Assembly: GCA_013290025.1 (NCBI GenBank)
Contig: JABCYV010000019.1
Location: 1-36,693 of the forward strand
DNA length: 36,693 nucleotides
Reading direction: 5' to 3'
From: Acidobacteriota bacterium
Lineage (GTDB): Bacteria > Acidobacteriota > Terriglobia > Terriglobales > Acidobacteriaceae
Of the stretch, positions 16,966 to 25,043 are shown piece after piece; position 1 is the stretch's first letter, and each line of letters starts with the position of its first letter. Below the pieces are notes generated by a model, which searched no databases, was not told the origin of the DNA, and saw nothing but the letters and a program-made list of their open reading frames with translations. A program made the translations under genes and the position numbers.

Positions 16966-16995
16966 TTAACCGTAGTTTATCTGGTCATGTATACT
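16966..16995 (+). promoter_or_regulatory. Promoter and predicted metalloregulator operator of the second Nramp gene
   Basis: TTAACCGTAGTTTA (16966-16979) covers the -35 position, with TATACT (16990-16995) 18 bp downstream. It matches the sites at 16214 and 3145 in both sequence (TTAAYCRTRSTTWA) and position relative to the -10. Confidence 0.62.
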
Positions 16996-17018
16996 TACGC
17001 TAACCTTTGTCGGTGGCC

Positions 17019-18407
17019 ATGAGCATAGGTGCAGAATCCCAACAGACGCGGATTGGAACCGACGCCGAAGTCGTCGTCGTTACTCATGAGGATGTGGATC
17101 GGGCGCACGATCGAGTGCGAGTCTCGGCAGCACGAGCGCAGCGCGGCTTGTTCTCTAGAGCGCGACTGCTGTGGTTACTGGTGGGCCCCGGAGTGCTGGT
17201 CATGCTGGGAGAAAACGACGGGCCCAGCATGCTGTCCTACGCCGCCACTGGCGCGAAGTTTGGCATCGGATTCTTCCTTCCTTTTGTCGCCCTGACGTTT
17301 TGCATGGCGATTGTGGTCCAGGAGATGACGGTGCGCCTGGGTGCCGCGACCCATCGCGGACACGCCGAGCTGATCTTCGAACGCTTTGGGCCATTTTGGG
17401 GCTGGTTTTCGATGATCGACCTGGGAATCGGGAACTTCCTCACTCTGATCACCGAGTTCATCGCCATCCGCGCCGGCCTGGGTTTCTTCGGAGTTCCTCC
17501 CTGGATGGCAATTCTCATTGCGCTGGTCATCTTGTACTCGGCCCTGATGAGTCACCGTTACTGGACGTGGGAGCGGATCACGCTCGCCGCAGCCGCCTTT
17601 AACTTGGTGTTTATTCCAGTCGCGCTGATGACCCATCCGAACTGGCACACGGTTGGCCATGCATTCATCACCTGGCAACCGCTTCCCGGCTTTAACAAGG
17701 ACACACTGCTGATCGTGTTGGCCGACATCGGCGCGACGGTGACACCCTGGATGCTTTTCTTTCAGCAGAGCGCAACCGTAGACAAGGGACTTACCACCAA
17801 AGACATCCGCTTCGGCCGCATTGACACTGTATTGGGAGCCGCATTGGCAACCGCCGCCGCGGTTGCTACGATCCTGGCGACCGCACCGTTGTTCGCTCAT
17901 CAAATGAGCGCAGAAAATTTCCAGGCGGCAGAGTTTGCGCAGGCCCTCCAGCCGTTGATCGGCCGATTTGGCGCGTCCCTGTTTGCTCTTGGGATGGTGG
18001 AAGCCGGAATCGTGGCTTCAATCACGATTTCAACTTCCTCGGCGTACGCCTTCGGAGAGGTGACGCACAGACCGCATAGCCTTAACCTTCCCATGGGACA
18101 AGGCAAGGCCTTTTACTCCGTGCTGACGCTGTGCGCGGCGGCCGCGGCAGCCATCGTACTAATCCCCGGGCTGCCCCTCGTGTACGTGGTTCTCGTGGTA
18201 AACGTGGTCGCGGTTCTGGCTATGCCCCCGGCCTTAGTGTTCTTGTTCATGCTGGTGAATGACCGGGAAATCATGGGAGACCTTATCAGTCCGGTCTGGG
18301 CAAATCTGTTGTCCACGGCGGTGGTTGTTATCCTGACCGCCGCAGGCGTGCTCTTCGGGATCAGTGTTATTGCACCCAACATCTTTGCTGCTTTAGGTGG
18401 GAAGTAG
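17019..18407 (+). CDS. Nramp (SLC11)-family divalent metal transporter, atypical site (second paralogue)
   Basis: A 462-residue inner-membrane transporter with an N-terminal cytoplasmic tail of about 45 residues and about 11 TM helices. Helix 1 reads VMLGENDGPSMLSY, which aligns D-G-P-S to the classical D-P-G-N; Asp is kept and Asn is Ser. Helix 6 reads ATVTPWMLFFQQS, so Met of the MPH motif is Thr. It shares VQEMTVRLG, the RYWTWERIT loop and HRPHSLNLPM with the transporter at 1243 (VQEM there is IQEM). It sits under a predicted MntR-type operator, which argues for Mn or a Mn-responsive role despite the missing Met. ATG 17019 is preferred over TTG 17007 or GTG 17013; none has a clear Shine-Dalgarno. 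Confidence 0.87.
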   Translation: MSIGAESQQTRIGTDAEVVVVTHEDVDRAHDRVRVSAARAQRGLFSRARLLWLLVGPGVLVMLGENDGPSMLSYAATGAKFGIGFFLPFVALTFCMAIVVQEMTVRLGAATHRGHAELIFERFGPFWGWFSMIDLGIGNFLTLITEFIAIRAGLGFFGVPPWMAILIALVILYSALMSHRYWTWERITLAAAAFNLVFIPVALMTHPNWHTVGHAFITWQPLPGFNKDTLLIVLADIGATVTPWMLFFQQSATVDKGLTTKDIRFGRIDTVLGAALATAAAVATILATAPLFAHQMSAENFQAAEFAQALQPLIGRFGASLFALGMVEAGIVASITISTSSAYAFGEVTHRPHSLNLPMGQGKAFYSVLTLCAAAAAAIVLIPGLPLVYVVLVVNVVAVLAMPPALVFLFMLVNDREIMGDLISPVWANLLSTAVVVILTAAGVLFGISVIAPNIFAALGGK

Positions 18408-18423
18408 GAAAGGGATATTTTTG

Positions 18424-18458
18424 TTGTCATCCCGAGCGGAGCGAGGGATCTGCAGTTC
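18424..18458. repeat. Dispersed repeat, GTCATCCC family (half copy)
   Basis: GTCATCCCGAGCGGAGCGAG followed by GGATCT matches one arm of the palindromic elements at 7249 and 28228. The opposite arm is missing. It lies between the Nramp stop and the ribosome site of the small membrane protein. Confidence 0.55.
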
Positions 18459-18472
18459 GGAGGACCAGGATC

Positions 18473-18691
18473 ATGTTGAGAAAAAAAGAAGCACAAGGTT
18501 TGGATTCCAGCTCCGATCAAAATTGGGTTTTGTCCTCACTCGAACACGATCAGCTTGTCGGGGCAAAGAAGCACCACATCCCGAGGCGGCACCTCAAGGG
18601 ACCGGAACTTCTTGTCCTCTGGGCACTCCGAATCTATCTCTTGTTCATGATGGCAGTGGTGGTGTACCAAGTGTGGATTGCCGCGCATTAA
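18473..18691 (+). CDS. Small single-TM membrane protein paired with second Nramp-like transporter
   Basis: A 72-residue protein with a GGAGGA ribosome site (18459-18464) 8 nt before the ATG. The N-terminal ~45 residues are polar and basic near the membrane (KKHHIPRRHLKG); the C-terminus is a single helix LRIYLLFMMAVVVYQVWIAA. This helix matches that of the 82-residue protein after the first Nramp-like gene in Leu, Arg, Tyr, Leu, Met, Val, Tyr, Val and Ala spacing. A topology with the N-terminus in the cytoplasm is likely. Conservation of the pair in two loci is the main reason to believe both are functional partners of the transporters. No known family was recognised. Confidence 0.72.
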   Translation: MLRKKEAQGLDSSSDQNWVLSSLEHDQLVGAKKHHIPRRHLKGPELLVLWALRIYLLFMMAVVVYQVWIAAH

Positions 18692-18882
18692 ACCAACCTG
18701 CCAAATCTTTCGACGGACGGCCTTGTCAATCTTCCGAACATTCGGAGTTCTCCACCGCTCGGTCCAGCCCCTAACACAATCAACGATCACAGGACTAAAC
18801 TAAAATGTTCGGGTGAGCATTCAGCCGTTCACTGTCGCTGACGCTCGCTCACGGATTACTTCTTCGGGAGGGCACTTTTTAT

Positions 18883-21690
18883 ATGAATAGTTTCAACAGT
18901 CGCTCCAGCCTCCGCGTTGGCAGTAAGGAATATGAAATCTATCGCCTCAATGCGCTCGATAAGCAGGGTATTTCGACCAAGCATCTGCCTTACTCGCTGC
19001 GAATACTGCTGGAGAACCTGCTGCGTACAGAAGACGGGCGCAATGTGACCAAGAATGATCTCCGCGCTTTGGCAGCCTGGAATAGCAAGTCGAAGCCTGA
19101 CAAGGAAATTGCCTTCACTCCCAGCCGCGTTCTGCTACAGGATTTCACCGGCGTGCCCGCCGTAGTTGATCTGGCCGCCATGCGCGACGCCATGAAACAT
19201 CTCTCCGGCGATCCCACCTTGATCAATCCGCTACAGCCTGCCGAATTGGTCATCGATCACTCGGTGCAAGTGGATGAATTCGGCACCCCACAAGCCTTCC
19301 AGCTAAACGCCGAGTTGGAATTCATACGCAATAAAGAACGCTATGCCTTCCTGCGCTGGGGACAAACCGCTTTTCGCAATCTCGCCATCGTGCCGCCCGA
19401 CACCGGCATCGTGCACCAGGTCAATCTGGAGTATCTGGCCCGCGTAGTCTTCGTGCAGGAATCGAACGCAAAACGCGTGGCGTATCCAGACACGGTCGTC
19501 GGCACCGATTCACATACTACGATGATCAATGGGCTGGGGGTGTTGGGCTGGGGCGTCGGCGGAATCGAAGCTGAAGCGGCAATGCTCGGCCAGCCGGTTT
19601 CCATGCTGATCCCCCAAGTCGTCGGAGTGAAGCTGACGGGAAAACTCCGAGAGGGCGCTACCGCGACCGATCTGGTTCTCACTATCACCGAGATGTTGCG
19701 TAAGCACGGAGTAGTCGGCAAGTTCGTCGAATATTTTGGTCCTGGCCTACACGAACTGCCGTTGGCCGATCGCGCGACTATCGGCAATATGTCGCCTGAA
19801 TACGGAGCAACCTGCGGCATCTTCCCGGTCGACCACGAATCTCTCACCTACCTCCGCCTCACCGGCCGCTCGGAGGAACAGATTGCGCTAGTCGAGGCCT
19901 ACTGTCGCGAGCAGGGACTGTTCCGTGACGAAAACACACCGGAAGCGGAATACTCCGAGTTGCTGGCGCTTGATCTTTCGGCAGTTGAGTCCAGCCTGGC
20001 CGGTCCGAAGCGTCCTCAGGATCGGGTAGCACTGTCCCAAGCCGGCGAGTCATTTCGGGCATCTCTGCCATCGCTGATCAAACCGGTAGTAGCCAAGGCA
20101 ACTTCGCAGTCTGCTGCCTCGGCAGCGGTCAATGCCAGTGGTGAAACGCGCTGGGAACAGGAAGGCGGTAACACGGCCGTCGGAGTGGATGATTCCCTGC
20201 ATGCGGAACACGTTGCTCCGAATGTGAAGGACGCTTTACGCCACGGGAGTGTGGTGATCGCAGCCATCACCAGTTGCACCAACACCTCCAACCCGTCGGT
20301 GATGATTGCTGCGGGCCTGCTGGCGAAGAAGGCGGTCGAGCGCGGCCTGCAAGTTCCGGCCTGGGTCAAGACTTCGCTGGCGCCCGGATCGAAAGTTGTC
20401 CGCGACTATCTCGAACGCGCCGGACTGACGTCCTACCTGGAGAAGCTCAAATTTCACATCGTCGGCTACGGCTGTACCACTTGCATTGGAAACTCCGGGC
20501 CGTTGCCGGAGGAGATATCCAAGGCCATCGACGAAAAGAATCTGGTAGTTGCCTCGGTGCTCTCCGGGAATCGCAACTTTGAGGGACGCATCAATCCCGA
20601 TGTGCGAGCCAATTATCTGATGTCGCCACCGCTGGTGGTTGCCTTCGCGCTGGCTGGCCGGGTTGATGTTGACCTGCGCAAAGACGCTCTTGCCCAGGAC
20701 AAACAGGGTAAGCCGGTTTATCTGGCCGACCTCTGGCCTTCGCAGCGCGAGGTTGAAGACGTGATCAAGAAGTCGATCTCCTCGGATATGTTTCGCCGCA
20801 GCTACGGCGAGGTTTATCACGGTGACGAGCGCTGGCGCGGGCTGCCCGTCCCCAAAGGCGAGACCTACGCTTGGGAAAAGAATTCAACCTACATCCGCCG
20901 CGCTCCCTACTTTGACGGCATGACGCTGAAGCCTTCCGCCGTCGAAGACATCAAGAATGCGCGCGTGCTGGCAGTGCTCGGCGATAGCGTTACCACCGAT
21001 CACATCTCGCCGGCCGGCTCGATCAAGAAAGACAGTCCAGCGGGAAAGTATCTGATCGAACATGGGGTGATGCCGGCTGAGTTCAACTCTTACGGCTCAC
21101 GTCGTGGCAATCATGAGGTCATGGTGCGCGGAACTTTTGCCAACGTACGCCTGCGGAACAGGATGGTTCCCAACCTGGAAGGTGGATTCACGCGCCACCT
21201 CCCGGATGGCGAGGAGATGACCATCTTCGAGGCTTCGGAAAAATATATTGCCGAGCGTGTGCCGCTGATCATTATTGCGGGCAAAGAATACGGTTCAGGT
21301 TCCTCGCGTGACTGGGCGGCGAAAGGTCCGCTGCTGTTGGGTGTTCGTGCGGTGATCGCGGAAAGCTATGAGCGCATTCACCGCTCGAATCTGGTGGGAA
21401 TGGGGATTCTGCCTTTGCAATTCGCCGCCGGAGAAACCGCGCAATCTTTGAAGCTGACGGGTGAAGAAGTCTTCGAGATTGCGCAGATTCGCGAGTTGGT
21501 CGAGAAATTCACTCCCGGCCGTCAAGTCAAAGTCCGCGCCACGGCCAACGGCAAGACAAGTGAGTTCTCAGCGCTGGTCCGAATCGACACTCCCCAGGAA
21601 GCGCTCTACTACGCGAATGGCGGTATTCTGCAGTTCGTGCTGCGCCAGTTGCTGGCTGGCAAACCCAATGCCCAGCCCGTGGGAGCGTAG
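18883..21690 (+). CDS. acnA: Aconitate hydratase A
   Basis: A 935-residue aconitase of the AcnA/IRP type, interconverting citrate and isocitrate in the TCA cycle. The [4Fe-4S] cysteines are Cys465 ([10 protein letters not shown]) and Cys531/Cys534 ([13 protein letters not shown]). Other signatures are [33 protein letters not shown] and the swivel-domain [14 protein letters not shown]. There is a linker insert around residues 395-435 rich in Ala/Ser/Thr. The ATG is preceded by GGGAGGG (18866-18872). The gene is monocistronic with a hairpin terminator right after the stop. The 18692-18882 gap shows no gene. Confidence 0.97.
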   Translation: MNSFNSRSSLRVGSKEYEIYRLNALDKQGISTKHLPYSLRILLENLLRTEDGRNVTKNDLRALAAWNSKSKPDKEIAFTPSRVLLQDFTGVPAVVDLAAMRDAMKHLSGDPTLINPLQPAELVIDHSVQVDEFGTPQAFQLNAELEFIRNKERYAFLRWGQTAFRNLAIVPPDTGIVHQVNLEYLARVVFVQESNAKRVAYPDTVVGTDSHTTMINGLGVLGWGVGGIEAEAAMLGQPVSMLIPQVVGVKLTGKLREGATATDLVLTITEMLRKHGVVGKFVEYFGPGLHELPLADRATIGNMSPEYGATCGIFPVDHESLTYLRLTGRSEEQIALVEAYCREQGLFRDENTPEAEYSELLALDLSAVESSLAGPKRPQDRVALSQAGESFRASLPSLIKPVVAKATSQSAASAAVNASGETRWEQEGGNTAVGVDDSLHAEHVAPNVKDALRHGSVVIAAITSCTNTSNPSVMIAAGLLAKKAVERGLQVPAWVKTSLAPGSKVVRDYLERAGLTSYLEKLKFHIVGYGCTTCIGNSGPLPEEISKAIDEKNLVVASVLSGNRNFEGRINPDVRANYLMSPPLVVAFALAGRVDVDLRKDALAQDKQGKPVYLADLWPSQREVEDVIKKSISSDMFRRSYGEVYHGDERWRGLPVPKGETYAWEKNSTYIRRAPYFDGMTLKPSAVEDIKNARVLAVLGDSVTTDHISPAGSIKKDSPAGKYLIEHGVMPAEFNSYGSRRGNHEVMVRGTFANVRLRNRMVPNLEGGFTRHLPDGEEMTIFEASEKYIAERVPLIIIAGKEYGSGSSRDWAAKGPLLLGVRAVIAESYERIHRSNLVGMGILPLQFAAGETAQSLKLTGEEVFEIAQIRELVEKFTPGRQVKVRATANGKTSEFSALVRIDTPQEALYYANGGILQFVLRQLLAGKPNAQPVGA

Positions 21691-21696
21691 GTGTGG

Positions 21697-21724
21697 GGCG
21701 GGCGCCCTCGCCCGCCGCTTTTGA
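21697..21724 (+). terminator. Factor-independent terminator after acnA
   Basis: GGCGGGCG (21697-21704) and CGCCCGCC (21709-21716) form an 8-bp GC stem with a CCCT loop, followed by GCTTTTGATTT. It begins 7 bp after the acnA stop. Confidence 0.7.
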
Positions 21725-21744
21725 TTTCGTAGTTGGAGTCAGGT

Positions 21745-21775
21745 CCCAGGTCTCGCAAAATCGGCGAGACCTGGG
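21745..21775. repeat. Perfect 12-bp inverted repeat (REP-like hairpin) in a 300-bp gene-free stretch
   Basis: CCCAGGTCTCGC (21745-21756) and GCGAGACCTGGG (21764-21775) pair completely around AAAATCG. A second small hairpin TCAAGC/GCTTGA lies near 21971-21985 and the string GGGGCACCC occurs at both 21773 and 21988, hinting at the two ends of one ~250-bp repeat unit. I see no gene in 21717-22017. Confidence 0.6.
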
Positions 21776-22017
21776 GCACCCGGCTCAGCTTGGGCGGGGT
21801 CTTGATGTTCCCCGATCACAAACACACTCCCATCTCCGGCTTTCGCCATTATCTGAGCGGTCACCTGGGTCCGGTGGAGATCGAGTCGCAATCGACGACG
21901 CGGAAACGAGAGCAACGTGGGATCTTTCCTACTGTGAAGATACGTCCGCCTGCCAGCGGAAACACTCGCTCAAGCGAAGCTTGAACGGGGCACCCTCTGA
22001 GAAAAAATTCCGCTCTT

Positions 22018-22551
22018 TCAGTTCACTCCCTTCGCCGGATTCCATGAGCCCTGCTCCTTCCGCACGTAGACGATCTGCCCGATGTGGTAGGCGTTGTGCG
22101 TTCCGATGCGGGCGATGGTGGAATACCAATCCTTCAACTTGCTCTCGTCCGCGGCTTCGACGACCTTTTCCCATTCGGTTAGCACCTGATCAAGCTGCTG
22201 CACGGCGGTGTTCCATTGCTTGCTGTCGAAGCTGTTGAAGGTCTCGTCGTTGTTGCCGCTGAATTTTTCGGGCGTCTCGCCCTTGAACTTAGCCAGTGAC
22301 TGACGGTTCCAGAAAATCAAATGATTGGTTAGCTGGCCGATCGAGTGGTTTCCCTTGCCGTCTGTCCAACTGGCCTGCTCCGGAGTGAGACCTTCCACGG
22401 CGGTGTTCGCGGGCACAAACCATTCTGCCTTGTTGTGGGTGGACCGCAGTTGCTCCAGCAGGATGCTCTTCAGGGTTGGAGCAGGCTTTTGAGTTTGCGT
22501 GTAAACGGGTAACGATAGAGCCAGAACGAGACACCAAATTGCTTGCTTCAT
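22018..22551 (-). CDS. Exported DinB-like (YfiT/DinB superfamily) protein
   Basis: A 177-residue protein with a signal peptide (MKQAIWCLVLALSLPVYTQTQ) followed by a four-helix DinB_2-type bundle. Putative metal histidines are in LTNHLIFWNRQ and in HNAYHIGQIVYVRK, the usual positions of the His triad. Members of this superfamily bind Ni/Zn and some are thiol transferases, but secreted versions have no known role. I choose ATG 22551 because GGAGGG lies 10 nt upstream and the signal peptide begins there; the frame stays open 141 bp further upstream. It is divergent from hslV. Confidence 0.8.
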   Translation of the reverse strand: MKQAIWCLVLALSLPVYTQTQKPAPTLKSILLEQLRSTHNKAEWFVPANTAVEGLTPEQASWTDGKGNHSIGQLTNHLIFWNRQSLAKFKGETPEKFSGNNDETFNSFDSKQWNTAVQQLDQVLTEWEKVVEAADESKLKDWYSTIARIGTHNAYHIGQIVYVRKEQGSWNPAKGVN

Positions 22552-22680
22552 ATCGGATTTGCCCTCCTCGCAGCGGTTAGACGGAAATTCTTCAGGTTGG
22601 TTTCTCGGGAAGTATAGTTCGGGGCTCCCACGCGTGCTGAAAGCTCCGTGGGCTGGCCCGGGGCTTTCACTCCGCCCCAC

Positions 22681-22689
22681 TGCTATAAT
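22681..22689 (+). promoter_or_regulatory. hslVU extended -10 promoter
   Basis: TGC-TATAAT (22681-22689) is an extended -10 box ending 14 nt before the hslV ATG, giving a leader of about 8 nt and no Shine-Dalgarno. No good -35 is visible. Confidence 0.55.
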
Positions 22690-22703
22690 CAAGAATTACC
22701 CTC

Positions 22704-23246
22704 ATGCCGCAGAAGCGTCTGATTCGTTCCACTACAGTTCTTTGTGTGCGCCGTAACGGCAATGTGGTCATGGCCGGAGACGGCCAGGTCACTCTGGGTG
22801 AGGCCGTGATCAAGCACACCGCCAAGAAAATCCGCCGCCTGTATCAGGACAAGATTCTCGCGGGATTTGCCGGCTCGACCGCCGATGCGTTTACGTTGTT
22901 CAGCCGATTCGAGTCGAAGCTGGAGCAGTATCATGGCAACCTGGGCCGCGGCGCGGTGGAATTGGCCAAAGACTGGCGCACCGACAAGTTCCTGCGTCAT
23001 CTGGAGGCGTTGTTGCTGGTCTCTGACAAGGAACAGACCTTTCTGCTCAGCGGCCAGGGTGATGTGATCGAACCGGACGGCGGCATCGCCGCGATCGGCA
23101 GCGGCGGGCCCTACGCTCAGGCGGCGGCACAGTCATTGGCCGAGCACACCCAGCTTTCCGCGCGCCAGATTGCAGAAGAAGCGATGAAGATTGCGGGCAG
23201 AATGTGCATCTATACAAATGACAAGGTAACGATTGAGGAACTCTGA
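22704..23246 (+). CDS. hslV: ATP-dependent protease peptidase subunit HslV
   Basis: A 180-residue threonine peptidase that stacks as two hexamers in the HslUV (ClpQY) protease. The mature N-terminus aligns to [23 protein letters not shown], putting the catalytic residue at Thr10, so the protein has a 9-residue propeptide that must be removed (E. coli HslV needs only Met removal). [11 protein letters not shown] and the C-terminal ICIYTNDK-like segment ([14 protein letters not shown]) are typical. It is the first gene of hslVU, 73 bp before hslU, with a stable hairpin between. Confidence 0.97.
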   Translation: MPQKRLIRSTTVLCVRRNGNVVMAGDGQVTLGEAVIKHTAKKIRRLYQDKILAGFAGSTADAFTLFSRFESKLEQYHGNLGRGAVELAKDWRTDKFLRHLEALLLVSDKEQTFLLSGQGDVIEPDGGIAAIGSGGPYAQAAAQSLAEHTQLSARQIAEEAMKIAGRMCIYTNDKVTIEEL

Positions 23247-23250
23247 ACCC

Positions 23251-23316
23251 GGACGTCAGACGTCAGCCCTCGGACGTCGGCAACTCCATGCCGAGGTCTG
23301 ACGTCCGAAGTCCGAT
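23251..23316. repeat. Hairpin-forming GACGTC repeat between hslV and hslU
   Basis: GGACGTCAGAC (23251-23261) plus CTCGG (23269-23273) pair with CCGAG (23291-23295) plus GTCTGACGTCC (23296-23306), giving a 16-bp stem with one 7-nt bulge. GACGTC or a close variant appears five times. It fills the whole intergenic gap and could set the hslV:hslU ratio or be a dispersed repeat. Confidence 0.6.
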
Positions 23317-23319
23317 TTT

Positions 23320-24735
23320 ATGGCCATCTACTTACCCGGAACCGTAGACGAAGAACAGATTGCGCTGGACGAGCTCACGCCGCGTGAGATCGTTGCTGAG
23401 CTGGACAAGCATGTGGTCGGCCAGAACGCTGCCAAGCGCGCTGTGGCTATTGCCCTGCGCAACCGCATGCGGAGGCAGAAGCTTGCCCCCGATCTCGCGG
23501 AAGAAGTCATTCCCAAGAACATCATCATGATTGGGCCTACGGGAGTGGGCAAGACCGAAATCGCGCGCCGTCTGGCGAAGCTGGCGAACTCACCTTTCAT
23601 GAAGGTGGAAGCCTCGAAATTCACCGAAGTCGGCTATGTGGGCCGCGACGTCGAATCCATGATTCGCGATCTGGTGGAGATCGCCATCGACATGGTGCGC
23701 GAGGAGAAGCTCGAAGACGTCTCCGACAAAGCTGAGCTCAATGCTGAAGAGCGCTTGCTGGACATTCTGCTGCCGCCGGTTTCGCCGCCGCGGTCTGGAG
23801 ACTCCGCAAGCGGCGGAGTAGTCCTCGAAGGAAGCACCGGCCTGACTGAATCTGCAAGCCGCACCCGCGAGAAACTTCGCCAACAACTCCGCGAAGGCAA
23901 GCTCGACGACCGCATGGTCGAGATCGATGTGCGAGAGCGCAATTTCCCGTCTTTCGAAATCATCTCCAACCAGGGTGTGGAGGAGATGGACGTCAATATC
24001 AAAGACATGCTGCCGAACATCTTTGGCCAGCGCACCAAGAAGCGCAAGATGAAGGTCAACGAAGCTTTCGAGTATTTAATTCAGGAAGAAGAGCAGCGTC
24101 TGATCGACATGGACCAGGTGACGCGCACCGCGATTGACCGTGTCCAGGATTCTGGAATCATTTTCCTCGATGAGATCGATAAGATTGCAGGCCGCGAGAG
24201 TGGGCACGGCCCCGATGTTTCCCGCGAAGGCGTGCAGCGGGACATTCTGCCCATCGTCGAAGGTACCACGGTCAACACTCGCTACGGGATGGTGCGCACC
24301 GACCATATCCTCTTTATCGCCGCCGGAGCGTTTCACGTTTCCAAGCCCAGCGATCTTATTCCCGAACTGCAGGGGCGCTTCCCCATTCGCGTGGAACTGC
24401 AGTCGCTCACCATGGACGACTTTATCCGGATTCTGACCGAGCCAAAGTCTTCACTGACGAAGCAATACACGGCCCTGCTCGAGACCGAAGGCGTGAAGCT
24501 GGAGTTCACCCGCGAGGCGCTGGAAGAAGTGGCCCGATTTGCCTTCCGGGTAAATGAAGGCACGGAAAACATCGGGGCACGCCGTCTGCACACCATCATG
24601 GAGCGGGTGCTGGATGAAATCAGCTTCGAGGCGCCCGAGAAAAAAGGCGAGCAGATTAAGATTGACGCGGATTACGTCCGCCACATGCTGGCCGACATCG
24701 TGAAGGACCAGGATCTGTCGCGATATATTTTGTGA
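23320..24735 (+). CDS. hslU: ATP-dependent protease ATPase subunit HslU
   Basis: A 471-residue AAA+ unfoldase that feeds substrates to HslV. It has [24 protein letters not shown], Walker A GPTGVGKT (residues 72-79), the pore motif GYVGRD, an I-domain (about 110-245) with a Pro/Ser/Gly-rich stretch near 150-170, Walker [11 protein letters not shown], and sensor region NIGARRLHT. The C-terminus DLSRYIL is the tail that inserts into HslV. Length is slightly above E. coli (443), mostly from the I-domain. No strong Shine-Dalgarno precedes the ATG. A degenerate copy of its last codons lies 2 kb downstream. Confidence 0.97.
   Translation: MAIYLPGTVDEEQIALDELTPREIVAELDKHVVGQNAAKRAVAIALRNRMRRQKLAPDLAEEVIPKNIIMIGPTGVGKTEIARRLAKLANSPFMKVEASKFTEVGYVGRDVESMIRDLVEIAIDMVREEKLEDVSDKAELNAEERLLDILLPPVSPPRSGDSASGGVVLEGSTGLTESASRTREKLRQQLREGKLDDRMVEIDVRERNFPSFEIISNQGVEEMDVNIKDMLPNIFGQRTKKRKMKVNEAFEYLIQEEEQRLIDMDQVTRTAIDRVQDSGIIFLDEIDKIAGRESGHGPDVSREGVQRDILPIVEGTTVNTRYGMVRTDHILFIAAGAFHVSKPSDLIPELQGRFPIRVELQSLTMDDFIRILTEPKSSLTKQYTALLETEGVKLEFTREALEEVARFAFRVNEGTENIGARRLHTIMERVLDEISFEAPEKKGEQIKIDADYVRHMLADIVKDQDLSRYIL
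24692..24733. repeat. Direct repeat, left copy (native 3' end of hslU)
   Basis: CCGACATCGTG (24692-24702), an 18-bp spacer, then GCGATATATTTTGT (24720-24733). Both blocks recur in the same order at 26782-26805 without the spacer. The pair brackets the accessory island. Confidence 0.75.
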
Positions 24736-24754
24736 ACCATGGGAACCGCTAGCC

Positions 24755-24786
24755 TTCTAAGTAGAAAGCAATTAATATCTAATTAG
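24755..24786 (+). promoter_or_regulatory. AT-rich leader with small palindromes before the RHH gene
   Basis: TTCTA-AG-TAGAA (24755-24766) and CTAATTAG (24779-24786) are perfect short palindromes directly upstream of the ATG, and are candidate operators for the encoded ribbon-helix-helix protein. No confident -35/-10 pair was assigned. Confidence 0.35.
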
Positions 24787-24787
24787 A

Positions 24788-25039
24788 ATGGCTCGCGAGA
24801 ACCGCGTTGAGTCGCGCCCCCTTTTGCTCCGCATCAGTCCTGCGATGGAGCAACTCCTTGAAGACTTAGCAGAGAGGGGCTTGTATGGAAGGAACAAGGC
24901 TGAAGTTGCTTCATTCATACTCCGGGAATGGACGTGGAGCAACACCGGCAAACTAACGGATCACGGGGTTGAGGTCGATCATCTGGTGAAAGGGACTGCT
25001 AAAAGAATCGCCGAGACTGACCGGCAGAGAGGCGCCTAA
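24788..25039 (+). CDS. Small ribbon-helix-helix-like protein
   Basis: An 83-residue protein whose first ~50 residues fit an RHH (CopG/Arc-like) fold: a short strand PLLLRIS, helix AMEQLLEDLAERG, turn LYGRNKAEVA and helix SFILREWTWSN. It probably binds DNA as a dimer and may repress its own cluster, since palindromes lie just upstream of its start. The stop is 4 bp before the next ATG, so it is translationally coupled with the TIGR04255 gene. It is the first gene of the island after hslU. The RHH call is by pattern, not by a database hit. Confidence 0.68.
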   Translation: MARENRVESRPLLLRISPAMEQLLEDLAERGLYGRNKAEVASFILREWTWSNTGKLTDHGVEVDHLVKGTAKRIAETDRQRGA

Positions 25040-25043
25040 CCAG

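Noticed and set aside
17175-17903. 242-codon minus-strand ORF inside the second Nramp-like gene
   Set aside because: Antisense shadow with Arg/Gln/His-rich low-quality translation.
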